The notes below the pieces were generated by a model. It ran no database searches. It had not been told where the DNA came from and saw nothing but the letters and a program-made list of their open reading frames with translations. A program made the position numbers and the translations under genes. 64,000 bases of DNA from CBDCYS01 sp965224215 (GTDB lineage Bacteria; Acidobacteriota; Terriglobia; Bryobacterales; UBA6623): positions 101,463-165,462 of the forward strand of contig CBDCYS010000058.1 in assembly GCA_965224215.1 (NCBI GenBank), read 5' to 3'. Below are positions 56,062 to 64,000 of this stretch, piece by piece. How positions within the stretch are numbered: the first letter of the stretch is position 1; the number at the start of each line of letters is the position of its first letter.

Positions 56062-56961
56062 TCAAGCCGGGGCCGTTTTGCCGCGCCGCCGCCGCCAGAC
56101 TGCCATTGCGACCACGTACCCAACCGGTCCGACCAGCGCAAGGGGCAGGGTCGGTATCTGTTGGCTCTGCTCAACGCCGGCTATACGCGCGTACCCCGCC
56201 CACAATACCCACTCCATACATGCCTGTTGTCCGCTGAACGAACACAGCACCCAAACCCAATTGCGCATCACGAGGGTGGCTATGGTCGTTACAGCGGATG
56301 CCCATAGAATCGTACGGAGCGCTCTTGGGAGCTTCGCGATTTGGAGACCCTGACACATTCCCCAAACTGCCGGGAGCAAGACCAGGGCGGTTTGCACCAG
56401 CAGCGGGAATATCGCGCTGTAGAATGTCCCTGAAAATACCGCGGCGTTGGAGTAGTGATACCGTCCTGGCAGAAATGCTGGCAAGAGCCCCGTGAACAAC
56501 ACAACGAGACAAAACAGGGGCCCGTTGACTGGAATCGTGCGGCGCGAGACGAATCCGAGGATGAACCCACAGGCCCACGAACAGATGGCCAGTATTAGGT
56601 ACCGGTTGAAGATACTCGCGCCGTTGTCGAAGAGATCCTGGCGGGCTCCCGGGCTCTCAAGGTAGGCCATCGTCCAGTTATTCACGTACATCCAGATTGG
56701 AATGGCGCTTCCGTCGGCCGTCATCCTGGCGCCGAGGCTGAGGACCGTAGCAAGCGGAACGGCGATCGCGATAAGAGCTAGCCAGGGACGCCGGCTATTC
56801 CACAACGCCGCCTGCCGCCTTGCGACCAAACCAAGCAGGTCACGTAGGGCCTATCCGCCGCTTATGTCTGACTCAACGAGATCCCCGCACACCGCGTCCC
56901 GCTCATCGGACTCCAATGTTCGAGACAGCCTGTCTACAAGCCACCAGTGTGCGCGGGTCAT
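56062..56961 (-). pseudogene. Multi-pass membrane protein with an in-frame TAG at codon 37
   Basis: ATG 56961 overlaps the padR stop (ATGA). The frame reads MTRAHWWLVDRLSRTLESDE, AVCGDLVESDISGG, then TAG (56851-56853), then ALRDLLGLVARRQAALWNSR and about five membrane helices to 56062 (LILAICSWACGFILGF, LVVLFTGLLPAFLPG, LLVQTALVLLPAVW). The two parts fit one protein; CAG to TAG is the simplest change. Translation from a later TTG (56829) is possible. PadR-coupled membrane proteins of this type are common in acidobacteria (recollection); function unknown. Confidence 0.7.
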
Positions 56962-57296
56962 GGGTCGCTACCCACGCGAGACGCTTCCCAAGAGACACCG
57001 CGACTTGCTCGCGTTACAGCGTTGTAGAAAGATGCCGCCTCACGGACACCTTTCGCCGTGACCCGCACCATCCGCTTACGCCGCCCGCCGCGTTGGGGTG
57101 TGGGGTCGCCCATCCATGTTTTGATAAGGCCCTTCGCCTCGAGACGATCCAGGGTCGTATATAGTGCGCCCGTGGAACAGCGACGTCCGGTCGACTCGTT
57201 CATATCCTGTTGGATCGAAGCGCCGTAGGCATCCTCGGCGAGTCGCGCTGCCGCCGAGACCAATAGATATTCGAACTCACCCAACATGATTACCAT
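56958..57296 (-). CDS. PadR-family transcriptional regulator
   Basis: About 112 aa from ATG 57296 or 57287. The winged helix is GEFEYLLVSAAARLAEDAYG, then TGRRCSTGALYTTLDRLEAK and GLIKTWMGDPTPQRGGRRKR with the wing, and the C-terminal dimerisation helix (VTAKGVREAASFYNAV). A palindrome covers its start. It is translationally coupled to the membrane protein gene, which it probably represses along with itself. The solitary hicB is divergent. Confidence 0.9.
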   Translation of the reverse strand: MVIMLGEFEYLLVSAAARLAEDAYGASIQQDMNESTGRRCSTGALYTTLDRLEAKGLIKTWMGDPTPQRGGRRKRMVRVTAKGVREAASFYNAVTRASRGVSWEASRVGSDP

Positions 57297-57311
57297 CACA
57301 TTGTGATAGTA
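57291..57311. promoter_or_regulatory. PadR-type operator palindrome
   Basis: TACCATCACA and TGTGATAGTA (9 of 10 bases paired) are inverted around one base, over the padR start region and 34 bp from the divergent hicB start. PadR repressors bind such ATGTGAT-like dyads at their own promoter. Confidence 0.6.
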
Positions 57312-57344
57312 AGTCACCGGAGATGTCAACCCCGGGGCAGCCCA

Positions 57345-57554
57345 ATGATCCGGTACGAGGTCGTTGTCTATTTGAGCGATGAAGACCAGGCGTTTATCGC
57401 TGAGGTCCCCAAGCTGCCCGGGTGCTCGGCTGACGGCCCGACCTACCAAGAGGCTCTTGCCAGCGCGGAAACTGTGATCCGCGAGTGGATGGAAACGGCA
57501 ACCGAGTTGGGTCGTCCGATCCCCGAACCAAAGGGGTGCCTCATATCGGCGTGA
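57345..57554 (+). CDS. Solitary HicB-type antitoxin
   Basis: 69 aa, starting MIRYEVVVYLSDEDQAFIAE, with VPKLPGCSADGPTYQEALAS and EWMETATELGRPIPEPKGC; very close to the HicB at 53944. No hicA frame precedes it; padR lies divergently upstream. Starts upstream of 57345 add nothing homologous. It is perhaps a duplicate antitoxin that can neutralise the HicA 3.4 kb away. Confidence 0.85.
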   Translation: MIRYEVVVYLSDEDQAFIAEVPKLPGCSADGPTYQEALASAETVIREWMETATELGRPIPEPKGCLISA

Positions 57555-57705
57555 GTCCGAGCGGGCGGCTGTCAAACGCCTCATTGCGGCCGCGGCCGGT
57601 GTGCGAGAATTCGCACGTAGGTCCCCTTTCTGTAACGAACAACATTCCGAGCTTGCTTGCGATCACATCCTCACTGTGCGATTGCGGCAAACTAAGGCGG
57701 TAACA

Positions 57706-59595
57706 ATGGCTTTGTGTTCTTGGGCTTTGCGTTCTTGTCGGCCGATCAAAACCCTCGTCCTTTTGTGTGTTTTGGCGATGACCTCAGCAGCCGGGCTGTA
57801 CGCTCAAGCTACTCCGGCGGTTCAGGAGTTTTCAAAGGATCACCCAGCGGGCCAGCCTCCCGACCGCCGACAGCAACTCTCCGATCTCACCGAACTCGTT
57901 GCTGATGGAGAAGCCAGCGGCAACCCGGCTCTGGTCACTCGCAAGAACTTTATCGACGAGCACATCTTCGGAAAGATGGAGCGCGACGGCGTTCCCCATG
58001 CCGCGCTGTCAAGCGACACCGAATTTTTCCGCAGAATCCACCTGGACCTGACGGGGCGCATCCCCGACCCGCAAGAAGTGCGGGAGTTCGCCGCCTCTGA
58101 TGATCCTGAAAAACGCGGCAAGCTGATCGACACGCTGATCGGCTCAAAAGCCTATCTGGAGCGCTGGACGTATTGGTTCGGCGACCTGGCCCGTGCAGGC
58201 GGCAGCCGGGTCGGCACCGACGGCCGCAATCTTTTCTACCGCTACATCTACGACTCGCTGGAATTCAACCAGCCTTACGATGAGCTGGTTCGAGAGCTGA
58301 TCCAGGCGAAGGCGTTTAGCAACTGGTATGTCGGCCCGGCCAGCTATCTGGTGCGCTGGGTGCAGTTCGGCGACGCCTGCCATATCACGATGCACGAGGA
58401 TACGGCCGACGAGATGACCGTCAGCATGTTCAAGCATTTCATGGGGCTGAACTTGCAATGCGTCTCTTGTCACGACGGCGCCAATCATCTCGAGAAACTC
58501 AACATTTGGCTCACCGAGAGGAAGCGCCGTGAGCTGTGGCAGCAGGCGGCCTTCTTCGGCAAGACCCGGGTGCTGCGGAGGACCAACGTTTCGCTGATCC
58601 GCGACGAGTACTCGATCCTCGACAACGCTGACGGCTACCACGGAGACGCATCCAGCACCGTGCGCTTGCCGCGAAACGAGGACGGCCTGATCGAGCCCGC
58701 CTTCATTTTGACCGGCGAAAAACCTGATCCCGCCAAGCCGCCGCGGGAAGAGCTGGCCCGCATGTTTACGGCGCATCCGCAGTTCGCGCGGGCCACTGTC
58801 AACCGCTTCTGGGCCGAGATGATGGGAGTCGGTATCGTCGACCCGCCGGATGAGTTTGACATGGCGCGGATCGACCCGAGCAAACCGCCCGCGGGCGATT
58901 GGACGATCCAGCCCAGCCATCCCGCGCTGCTCGAGGCGCTCACCGAAGACTTTCGTGAAAACGGGTACGACTTGCGGCGGCTGTTTAAGCTCATCACCGA
59001 ATCGAGCACCTATCAGCTTTCGTCGCGGTTTCCGGGTAAATGGAAAGATTCTTACGCCCAATACTTCGCGCGCAAGTTCGCGCGCCGCATGACGGCCGAG
59101 CAGATCTACGACGCCGTCGTCAAAACAACGGAACTCTATAGCGAGATCCCTGTTGCGAAGACCGATTACCGCGCAAAGTTTCTCACTCAAACGCGCGGGC
59201 CTCTGGACGTTACCGAGAGTAAATACTTGCAGAAAGACTGGATGCAGAACGTCGAGTACTTCCTCGGCGCCTTCGGGAGGGCGAATCGCGAGTCCAACGA
59301 ACCGACGACAAAGGGCTCAATCACGCAAGCGGTTCTCATGATGAACGGGCCGTTTGTCAAATCGAAGATCACGGCGGAGGCCGATTCCCACCTCGGGAAA
59401 TTGCTGAACCAGGAGCCCAAGCTCAGCGAAGAGGATATCGCCGAGGATCTGTTTTTGCGCTTCCTTTCCCGCTGGCCTACCGAGGAGGAAAAGTCTCAGT
59501 CGGTTCAGTTGCTGGCCGAGCGCGGGCGCTTGGAAGGCGGTGCCGACCTGCAGTGGGTCTTGATGAATAAACTCGATTTCATCTTCAACTACTAG
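57706..59595 (+). CDS. Secreted DUF1549/DUF1553 (PSCyt2/PSD1-type) protein
   Basis: About 629 aa from ATG 57706, with signal peptide ending SAAGLYAQ. DUF1549 part: RRIHLDLTGRIPDPQEVREF, LERWTYWFGDLARAG and YDELVRELIQAKAFSNWYVG. A c-type haem motif lies in NLQCVSCHDGANHLEKLN. DUF1553 part: RATVNRFWAEMMGVGIVDPP, SHPALLEALTEDFRENGYDL and a C-terminal RFLSRWPTEEEKSQSV. These proteins are typically encoded before a DUF1501 gene, as here (58 bp gap). Role unknown; probably periplasmic and possibly redox-linked. Confidence 0.92.
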   Translation: MALCSWALRSCRPIKTLVLLCVLAMTSAAGLYAQATPAVQEFSKDHPAGQPPDRRQQLSDLTELVADGEASGNPALVTRKNFIDEHIFGKMERDGVPHAALSSDTEFFRRIHLDLTGRIPDPQEVREFAASDDPEKRGKLIDTLIGSKAYLERWTYWFGDLARAGGSRVGTDGRNLFYRYIYDSLEFNQPYDELVRELIQAKAFSNWYVGPASYLVRWVQFGDACHITMHEDTADEMTVSMFKHFMGLNLQCVSCHDGANHLEKLNIWLTERKRRELWQQAAFFGKTRVLRRTNVSLIRDEYSILDNADGYHGDASSTVRLPRNEDGLIEPAFILTGEKPDPAKPPREELARMFTAHPQFARATVNRFWAEMMGVGIVDPPDEFDMARIDPSKPPAGDWTIQPSHPALLEALTEDFRENGYDLRRLFKLITESSTYQLSSRFPGKWKDSYAQYFARKFARRMTAEQIYDAVVKTTELYSEIPVAKTDYRAKFLTQTRGPLDVTESKYLQKDWMQNVEYFLGAFGRANRESNEPTTKGSITQAVLMMNGPFVKSKITAEADSHLGKLLNQEPKLSEEDIAEDLFLRFLSRWPTEEEKSQSVQLLAERGRLEGGADLQWVLMNKLDFIFNY

Positions 59596-59653
59596 CCGGA
59601 GTGGCAAATCACTGGAGTTGAATCACTGGAGTTGAATCGCTGGAGCTAATGCA

Positions 59654-61033
59654 ATGACACGCTTCCAAGACATGTTTCTCAGTCGCAGGGAACTCCTCAG
59701 ATTGGGAGGCGTGACCGCGGTCGGGCACTCGTTTCTGCCCCTCCTGAAGCCCTATCGCGTGCAAGCGGCCTCCAGCAACGAGCCGCGCGGCTCGGCGCGC
59801 TTCTGCATCTTCGTGATGCTGGCCGGCGGCCCCAGCCACGTGGACGGCTGGGACTTGAAAGAAGGCTCCTGGACCCCGGAAGATTTCGACGTCCAGCGAA
59901 TCAACCAGGACGTCCTATGGCCGACGTCACTCTTCCCCCGGCTCGGCAAACGGCTCGACAAAGTTGCTCTGTTGCGCTCGTTCCAGGCTTGGGAGAGCCA
60001 GCACGGACGCGGCCAGTATTACTGCCAGGCAGCTCATCCGTTGAACCCGGCGCTCTCCCCCGAGATTCCTCCGGTAGGGGCTGTCGTCGCGCACGAGTAC
60101 GACAAGAAACGCAGAGCCGACGATTCATTACCGCCTTACGTTGCCTTCAACACGTTTTACAATCTAGCTGGGCTGGTTGGCCCCGGATTCTTGCCGGCCA
60201 CCTACGCCCCGTTCCATATCAACACCAAGGCCGACCTTTCCGCGTTCGCGCCTCCCGCCGATGAACGAGATACCTTCCAGCGACGTTGGGAGTTACTCAA
60301 AAAGTTCGACAAACGTCTGCGGAGCGATCCATCCCTCGCCGCCAAGACCTATCGCGACTACCACAACTACTACGAGGGCGCGGTCAGCCTCATGTCCGAC
60401 CCGCGCAACGCGAAAGTCTTCCGCCTTCCCGAAGAAGACCGCAAGCGCTACGGCAGTTCGGTCACGGGCGACGCCTTCATTTTGGCGCGCAATATTGTGG
60501 AGGCCGACGCCGGAACCCATTTCATCTTCCTCTCGCAGGAAAGCTGGGACCATCACGGCAACATCTACGCCCAGGAGAAGCACTATCAGATGTCCCATGA
60601 TTTGGACTCCGGGCTGTGTTCGCTGCTGGACGACCTTGAAAAGACCAAGCGCGCCGACGGCACTTCGCTGCTCGACGAAACCTTGATCGTCGCCATGGGT
60701 GAGTTCGGCCGCACACCGGGGCCCCTCAGCGATTTGAAAGGCCGCGACCACTACCCTTATGCCGGCTCCGCGTTATTCGCGGGCGGCGGCGTGAAGGGCG
60801 GCAAGGTCATTGGAAAGACGGACGAGCTAGGCGCCAAGATCATCGATAACGGCTGGAAGGCCAAGCGTTCGATCTACATGGAAGACATTGCCACGACGAT
60901 CTATTCCGCCATGGGAATCAACTGGCAAACCAAGGTGGAGACGACACCCTCGGGCCGGGCGTTCTACTACGTCGAACCGCTCTCGCCGATCGGCGTGATC
61001 GCCAACCAAGAGATCTCCGAGTTGTTCGTCTAA
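59654..61033 (+). CDS. DUF1501 secreted protein (alkaline-phosphatase/sulfatase-like fold)
   Basis: 459 aa. A twin-arginine-like signal (SRRELLRLGGVTAVGHSFLP) precedes the body. DUF1501 features: CIFVMLAGGPSHVDGWDLKE, NPALSPEIPPVGAVVAHEYD, HFIFLSQESWDHHGNIY, ETLIVAMGEFGRTPG and GRDHYPYAGSALFAGGGVKG. The fold resembles sulfatases/alkaline phosphatases, with potential metal ligands in GEFGRTP and RDHYP. It is co-transcribed with the DUF1549 protein by spacing. Substrate unknown. Confidence 0.92.
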   Translation: MTRFQDMFLSRRELLRLGGVTAVGHSFLPLLKPYRVQAASSNEPRGSARFCIFVMLAGGPSHVDGWDLKEGSWTPEDFDVQRINQDVLWPTSLFPRLGKRLDKVALLRSFQAWESQHGRGQYYCQAAHPLNPALSPEIPPVGAVVAHEYDKKRRADDSLPPYVAFNTFYNLAGLVGPGFLPATYAPFHINTKADLSAFAPPADERDTFQRRWELLKKFDKRLRSDPSLAAKTYRDYHNYYEGAVSLMSDPRNAKVFRLPEEDRKRYGSSVTGDAFILARNIVEADAGTHFIFLSQESWDHHGNIYAQEKHYQMSHDLDSGLCSLLDDLEKTKRADGTSLLDETLIVAMGEFGRTPGPLSDLKGRDHYPYAGSALFAGGGVKGGKVIGKTDELGAKIIDNGWKAKRSIYMEDIATTIYSAMGINWQTKVETTPSGRAFYYVEPLSPIGVIANQEISELFV

Positions 61034-61056
61034 CCGGCCGCCGAGCCGAAAACCGC

Positions 61057-61838
61057 TCAGCCCAACCGCTGCCGCAGCTCATCGATCCGCGCCCGAACTC
61101 CCGAGCCGGCCTGGCGCAACATCAGCGAATCCACGGAATAGGCCAGATAGCTCACCCCAGCGCGCAGCCAGAGTTCGGCCTGCTCCAGGTTGTCCGCAAA
61201 GCAACCTACCGCTACCCCGCGAGGCGCGGCGGCCTTGGCTATCGCTTGCATCGTTTCTTGGACGAGCGGATGTGTGACCTGCCCCGGCACGCCCAAAGTC
61301 TGGGACATATCATAGGGACCCAAGAACGCCACGTCGATTCCCGGAACCGCGAGAATGTCGTCCAATTGGTCGATGGATTCCTGTGCTTCGATGTGCAGCA
61401 CCAGCAGAGTATCGTCGTTGGCTTGCTGCTGGAACTCAGTAGCCGATTGGGTACCGTAGGCGGCTGCGCGCACGTAGGGGTTGAAACCGCGTCGCCATCG
61501 GGAGGGAACTTAGCGGACCGCACCGCGCGCCGAGCGTCGTCGCGGCTGGCTATTTGAGGGATGTGCAGTCCGACCGCGCCCAGATCGAGTGCTTCTAGAA
61601 TCGGCCCGGCTGCATTTTCACGAACTCGCACGATCGGCGCGATATCCGACGTCGCGCTGGCGCGAATCATGTTACCGACCATTTCGCCAGAAAACGCGGC
61701 GTGTTCGCAGTCGATAATCGCGAAGTCGAAACCGGACAACCCCAGGATTTCTACAATCTCGGGACTGCCTACTTCCACGAAAGGTCCGAGGACAAAACCC
61801 TTTTCCCGGAGTTTTGACTTGGCGCTATTTCGCTTCAC
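61057..61838 (-). pseudogene. HpcH/HpaI-type class II aldolase, one base missing
   Basis: GTG 61838 starts inside the rhodanese gene end (14 bp overlap). First frame: GFVLGPFVEVGSPEIVEILG, FDFAIIDCEHAAFSGEMVGN (metal/pyruvate site), LDLGAVGLHIPQIASRDDA. After PPDGD the frame shifts; YVRAAAYGTQSATEFQQQAN, LVLHIEAQESIDQLDDILAV and GIDVAFLGPYDMSQTLG (with the Glu and Asp metal ligands) are in the next frame. A missing base near 61490 explains it (PPDGDRGFNPYVRAAA). The family cleaves 2-keto-hydroxy acids such as HHED or 2-keto-3-deoxy sugars. Confidence 0.85.
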
Positions 61839-62328
61839 CGTCGCCCGTCGTCAGCTCGGATGCTTTCGGATGAAGCACGTCGTAGCCTTTTTCCTTCCAC
61901 TCGGTAATTCCGCCGATCTGAATATCGGTGTACCCGTTTTTCTCGAGTAAGGCCGCCACACGGGAAGCCCGTCCGCCGCGGCGTCAATATACGACAAGCG
62001 GGCGATCTTTGGGAATCTCCGACATGCGGGCTTCGATCTGATCCATCGGGATGTGGTGGTAGCCTTCGATGGCCCCGTCTTCCTCCAGTTCGTCAGGACG
62101 CCTGACGTCGAGCAAGAAGACGTTTTCGCCGGCGTCAAGGCTTTTCTTGAGGCTCTCGGGATCGTAACGGGACGGCTCGGCCGGAGGGGGGGCCGCGGCA
62201 GCGGTTTCTGTCGGCATGCTTTCAGTCGCTTGCTCGGATTGGGAACACGACACTAACCACGCGGAACTCGCAAGGGTGGTGCCCATTCTCGCCAGGGTCG
62301 TACCCATCATGCTTCGTCGGGTAATCAT
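61825..62328 (-). CDS. Exported rhodanese-like protein, selenoprotein: TGA 61984-61986 read as Sec115
   Basis: 167 residues if TGA is decoded. ATG 62328 follows AGGAG. The signal region TRRSMMGTTLARMGTTLASS leads to a lipobox-like WLVSC, then a Pro/Ala linker and the rhodanese domain: ENVFLLDVRRPDELEEDGAI, GYHHIPMDQIEARM and RPLVVY, then TGA, then RRGGRASRVAALLEKNGYTD and GGITEWKEKGYDV. In rhodaneses the persulfide-carrying Cys stands exactly there (VVYC-R-x-G-x-R). The TGA is followed by a SECIS-like hairpin. Read conventionally the protein would stop just before its active site. Overlaps the aldolase gene start. Confidence 0.82.
61951..61983 (-). promoter_or_regulatory. Candidate bacterial SECIS element of the rhodanese gene
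   Basis: Counting from the base after UGA: nt 2-6 (GCCGC) pair with 28-32 (GCGGC); after an internal loop nt 12-15 (ACGG) pair with 21-24 (CCGU), leaving apical loop GCUUC at 16-20. A G at the loop start and this distance fit the loose consensus for bacterial SECIS elements. Less specific than the fdh hairpin because the region is GC-rich. Confidence 0.55.
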
Positions 62329-62475
62329 GAGGAATCTCCTGGGCTGTAGTATAACGGGATCGATCCACCGGAGTCTGTTTTTCGGTTGCGGTTGAGTGAA
62401 CCCGCTTCGCAAACTTCAGTAGGGTTGTGGATGGCGGTGCTTTCATTGGCACACTCAGACATCCTCTAACGACCA

Positions 62476-63309
62476 GTGTTCTTCACAGAAACACTCCAGG
62501 CAAAACTGCGCTGGCTTCCACAGCCCGCAAAGAACGCCATCAAATCCGCTGGCTCCGCCTTCCTCAAAACGAGGGAGCATTTTGTCGGGGAACCACAGCA
62601 GGCGGCGCTTCTGTTTGCCCACATGCGCTCAGGCTCGACACTGCTGCATCATTTGCTCATCAGTCATCCCGAAATCATCGGCCGTGGTGAGCGCAACGAA
62701 AAATTCGCCGATAGTCGAGACCTCGACAAGCTGAAACTGGATGTCTACCTGCACCGGGGTGAGTGGTTTCGAGGTCACCGTTTTGTCGCCGACCAGATCA
62801 ATCACAACCGGTTTCTGAAATCTGAAGCTCTACTCAATCACCCGCGCGTTCGCCCAATCTTTCTGATCCGCGAGCCCCATGCCTCCGTGGCGAGCATGGT
62901 TCGCGTTCTGGGCCCCCACTACGGGACGACCGTCGAGCAGGCGACCGACTACTATGCCGACCGCCTCAACACCCTGAGGAGATATGCGGGCCAAATCCAA
63001 GAATCTTCGCGAGCGATCTTTCTGACCTATGACGATTTGATCCTGAACACGGAGGCCACACTGCTCGCTCTGCAGTCGTTTCTCGGTCTGTCAACAAGGC
63101 TGAGCGAGGAGTACCGGCTCTTTGACTTCACGGGAGCCCGGGGCGATCCGTCCCCACATATAATGAGTGGTCGCATTTTGCGACAACGAGCAGAGCATCA
63201 AATCGATCTGGATCGTAAGGTCCTGGACCGATTGCGTAAGGTTTACGCTGATTGTGAAGTCGCGATGAGATCAGCCTGTACGTCGATGCCGGCGTCCAGG
63301 GGAGATTAG
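62476..63309 (+). CDS. Sulfotransferase-family protein
   Basis: 277 aa from GTG 62476. The PAPS 5'-phosphosulfate-binding loop is FAHMRSGSTLLHHLLISHPE (about 48-67), and the 3'-phosphate-binding region is PIFLIREPHASVASMVRVLG. LTYDDLILNTEATLLALQSF is the usual C-terminal segment. It transfers sulfate from PAPS to an unknown acceptor. The following gene is a sulfatase, so sulfate ester turnover may be linked. Confidence 0.85.
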   Translation: MFFTETLQAKLRWLPQPAKNAIKSAGSAFLKTREHFVGEPQQAALLFAHMRSGSTLLHHLLISHPEIIGRGERNEKFADSRDLDKLKLDVYLHRGEWFRGHRFVADQINHNRFLKSEALLNHPRVRPIFLIREPHASVASMVRVLGPHYGTTVEQATDYYADRLNTLRRYAGQIQESSRAIFLTYDDLILNTEATLLALQSFLGLSTRLSEEYRLFDFTGARGDPSPHIMSGRILRQRAEHQIDLDRKVLDRLRKVYADCEVAMRSACTSMPASRGD

Positions 63310-63313
63310 TTGA

Positions 63314-64000
63314 ATGAGTATGGATCGCCGAAGTTTTCTTGGTTCGCTGGCCGCTTCCGCCGTAGCGGCGCGGGCCCAGCCAAACCGGCCGAATATCATC
63401 TTCATCCTGGCCGACGACCTGGGGTATGGCGATTTAGGTTGCTACGGCCAACAGCGCATTGAGACGCCGAACATTGACCGGCTGGCGGCCGAGGGCATGA
63501 AGTTTACTCAGGCCTATGCCGGGGCATGCGTCTGTGCGCCGTCGCGCTCTTGCCTGATGACGGGCACCCACGGCGGCCACACACGGTTGCGTGACAACAT
63601 ACCCCACGGGGTCTTTCTGCGACCGGACGATGTTACCGTGGCCGAGGTCCTCAAGCAGGCCGGATATAAGACGGCCGGGTACGGCAAGTGGAGCCTCGGG
63701 AATCCCGGCTCTCAGGGCATACCCATCCGACAGGGATTCGACGAATACTTTGGGCACCTCAATCAGGACCAGGCCCATTTCTACTATCCCGATTATTTGT
63801 GGAATAACGATCAAGTCGAGCTGCTGTTCGGAAACCGCGGCGTCAAGCGCACCGAGTATGCCCCGGACCTGTTCACCGAACGGGCGCTTGATTTCATCGG
63901 CCGGAACCGCGAGCGACCGTTTTTCTCCTACCTGGCTTACACCTTGCCCCATTGGTCCGACTACGACAAAGATTCTCCAGAGTCGCAGATCGTCCCCAGC
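63314..64000 (+). CDS. Exported arylsulfatase-type sulfatase (partial, C-terminus off the right edge)
   Basis: 229 codons visible, starting at ATG 63314 after GGGGAG. A twin-arginine-like signal (MDRRSFLGSLAASAVAA) precedes the sulfatase core: NIIFILADDLGYGDLGCYG with the metal-binding Asp pair, then the C-x-P-S-R signature in CVCAPSRSCLMTG, whose Cys (of CAPSR) is turned into formylglycine by a maturase. GYGKWSLG and GFDEYFGHL also fit. Metal-dependent sulfate ester hydrolysis in the periplasm. Confidence 0.93.
   Translation, partial: MSMDRRSFLGSLAASAVAARAQPNRPNIIFILADDLGYGDLGCYGQQRIETPNIDRLAAEGMKFTQAYAGACVCAPSRSCLMTGTHGGHTRLRDNIPHGVFLRPDDVTVAEVLKQAGYKTAGYGKWSLGNPGSQGIPIRQGFDEYFGHLNQDQAHFYYPDYLWNNDQVELLFGNRGVKRTEYAPDLFTERALDFIGRNRERPFFSYLAYTLPHWSDYDKDSPESQIVPS

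Noticed and set aside
56851..56853. In-frame TAG as pyrrolysine
   Set aside because: No reason to expect Pyl in a membrane protein of this kind; a CAG to TAG mutation or read error is simpler.
1..64000. tRNA or rRNA genes
   Set aside because: I looked for T-loop-like motifs and conserved rRNA strings on both strands and found none with a cloverleaf; a dedicated search could still find one.

Overview
The window is GC-rich bacterial DNA, probably from a member of the Acidobacteriota (Bryobacterales/Solibacter-like). This rests on gene content: a DUF1549/DUF1553 plus DUF1501 secreted-protein pair, a PadR regulator coupled to an acidobacterial-type membrane protein, a BlaI-TonB pair, an ACE-like lipoprotein peptidase, Tat-exported amidohydrolases and secreted PQQ-type beta-propellers. 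The taxonomy is inference; no rRNA or tRNA gene was seen.

Layout. 1-5 kb: PfkB-type kinase (cut by the left edge), SurA-like chaperone, YhaM-like nuclease, BlaI and TonB. 5.1-6.9 kb: a first IS110 element. 7-19.9 kb: housekeeping and accessory genes (trpS, VOC protein, a hydroxyacid dehydrogenase, Flp pilin, TtcA-like protein, Na/Pi transporter with PhoU, metallopeptidase, epimerase, sialidase-like protein). 19.9-26 kb: stacked insertion sequences (IS1595, IS1380, a truncated IS1595, and an IS1595-type transposon carrying a passenger gene and itself hit by a 530-bp element). 26.2-27.3 kb: remnants or modules of toxin-antitoxin loci. 27.6-32.8 kb: a formate dehydrogenase operon. 32.8-49.1 kb: a second mobile-element-rich stretch (two more 530-bp elements, two IS1595 copies, two IS110, an IS1202/ISNCY element nested in one IS110, and a REP/RAYT system) with a few host genes between. 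49.1-64 kb: FHA/transglycosylase, an Npt-like transporter with a cNMP-binding partner, HicAB, PQQ-like propeller, PadR operon, DUF1549 and DUF1501 proteins, HpaI-type aldolase, rhodanese, sulfotransferase and sulfatase (cut by the right edge).

The most striking content is two genes whose reading frame crosses a TGA exactly at the catalytic cysteine position: the formate dehydrogenase catalytic subunit (TGA 27874-27876) and a lipoprotein-like rhodanese (TGA 61984-61986). Both TGAs are followed at once by a foldable SECIS-like hairpin; the one in the dehydrogenase has the GGUCU apical loop at the same 18-nt distance as in E. coli fdhF. I read both as selenoproteins. The formate dehydrogenase is further unusual in that its iron-sulfur N-terminal half and its molybdopterin half are separate genes in inverted order around a fused NuoE-NuoF subunit.

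Mobile elements can be delimited to the base by terminal repeats and target duplications (8 bp for IS1595, 5 bp for IS1380 and its 530-bp derivatives, 19 and 17 bp for IS1202-type elements). One 530-bp element split a fused FHA-lytic transglycosylase gene; removing it with one duplication restores a single frame. Seven genes carry an apparent single-base deletion and one an insertion, several in homopolymers, so some apparent pseudogenes may be residual sequencing errors.
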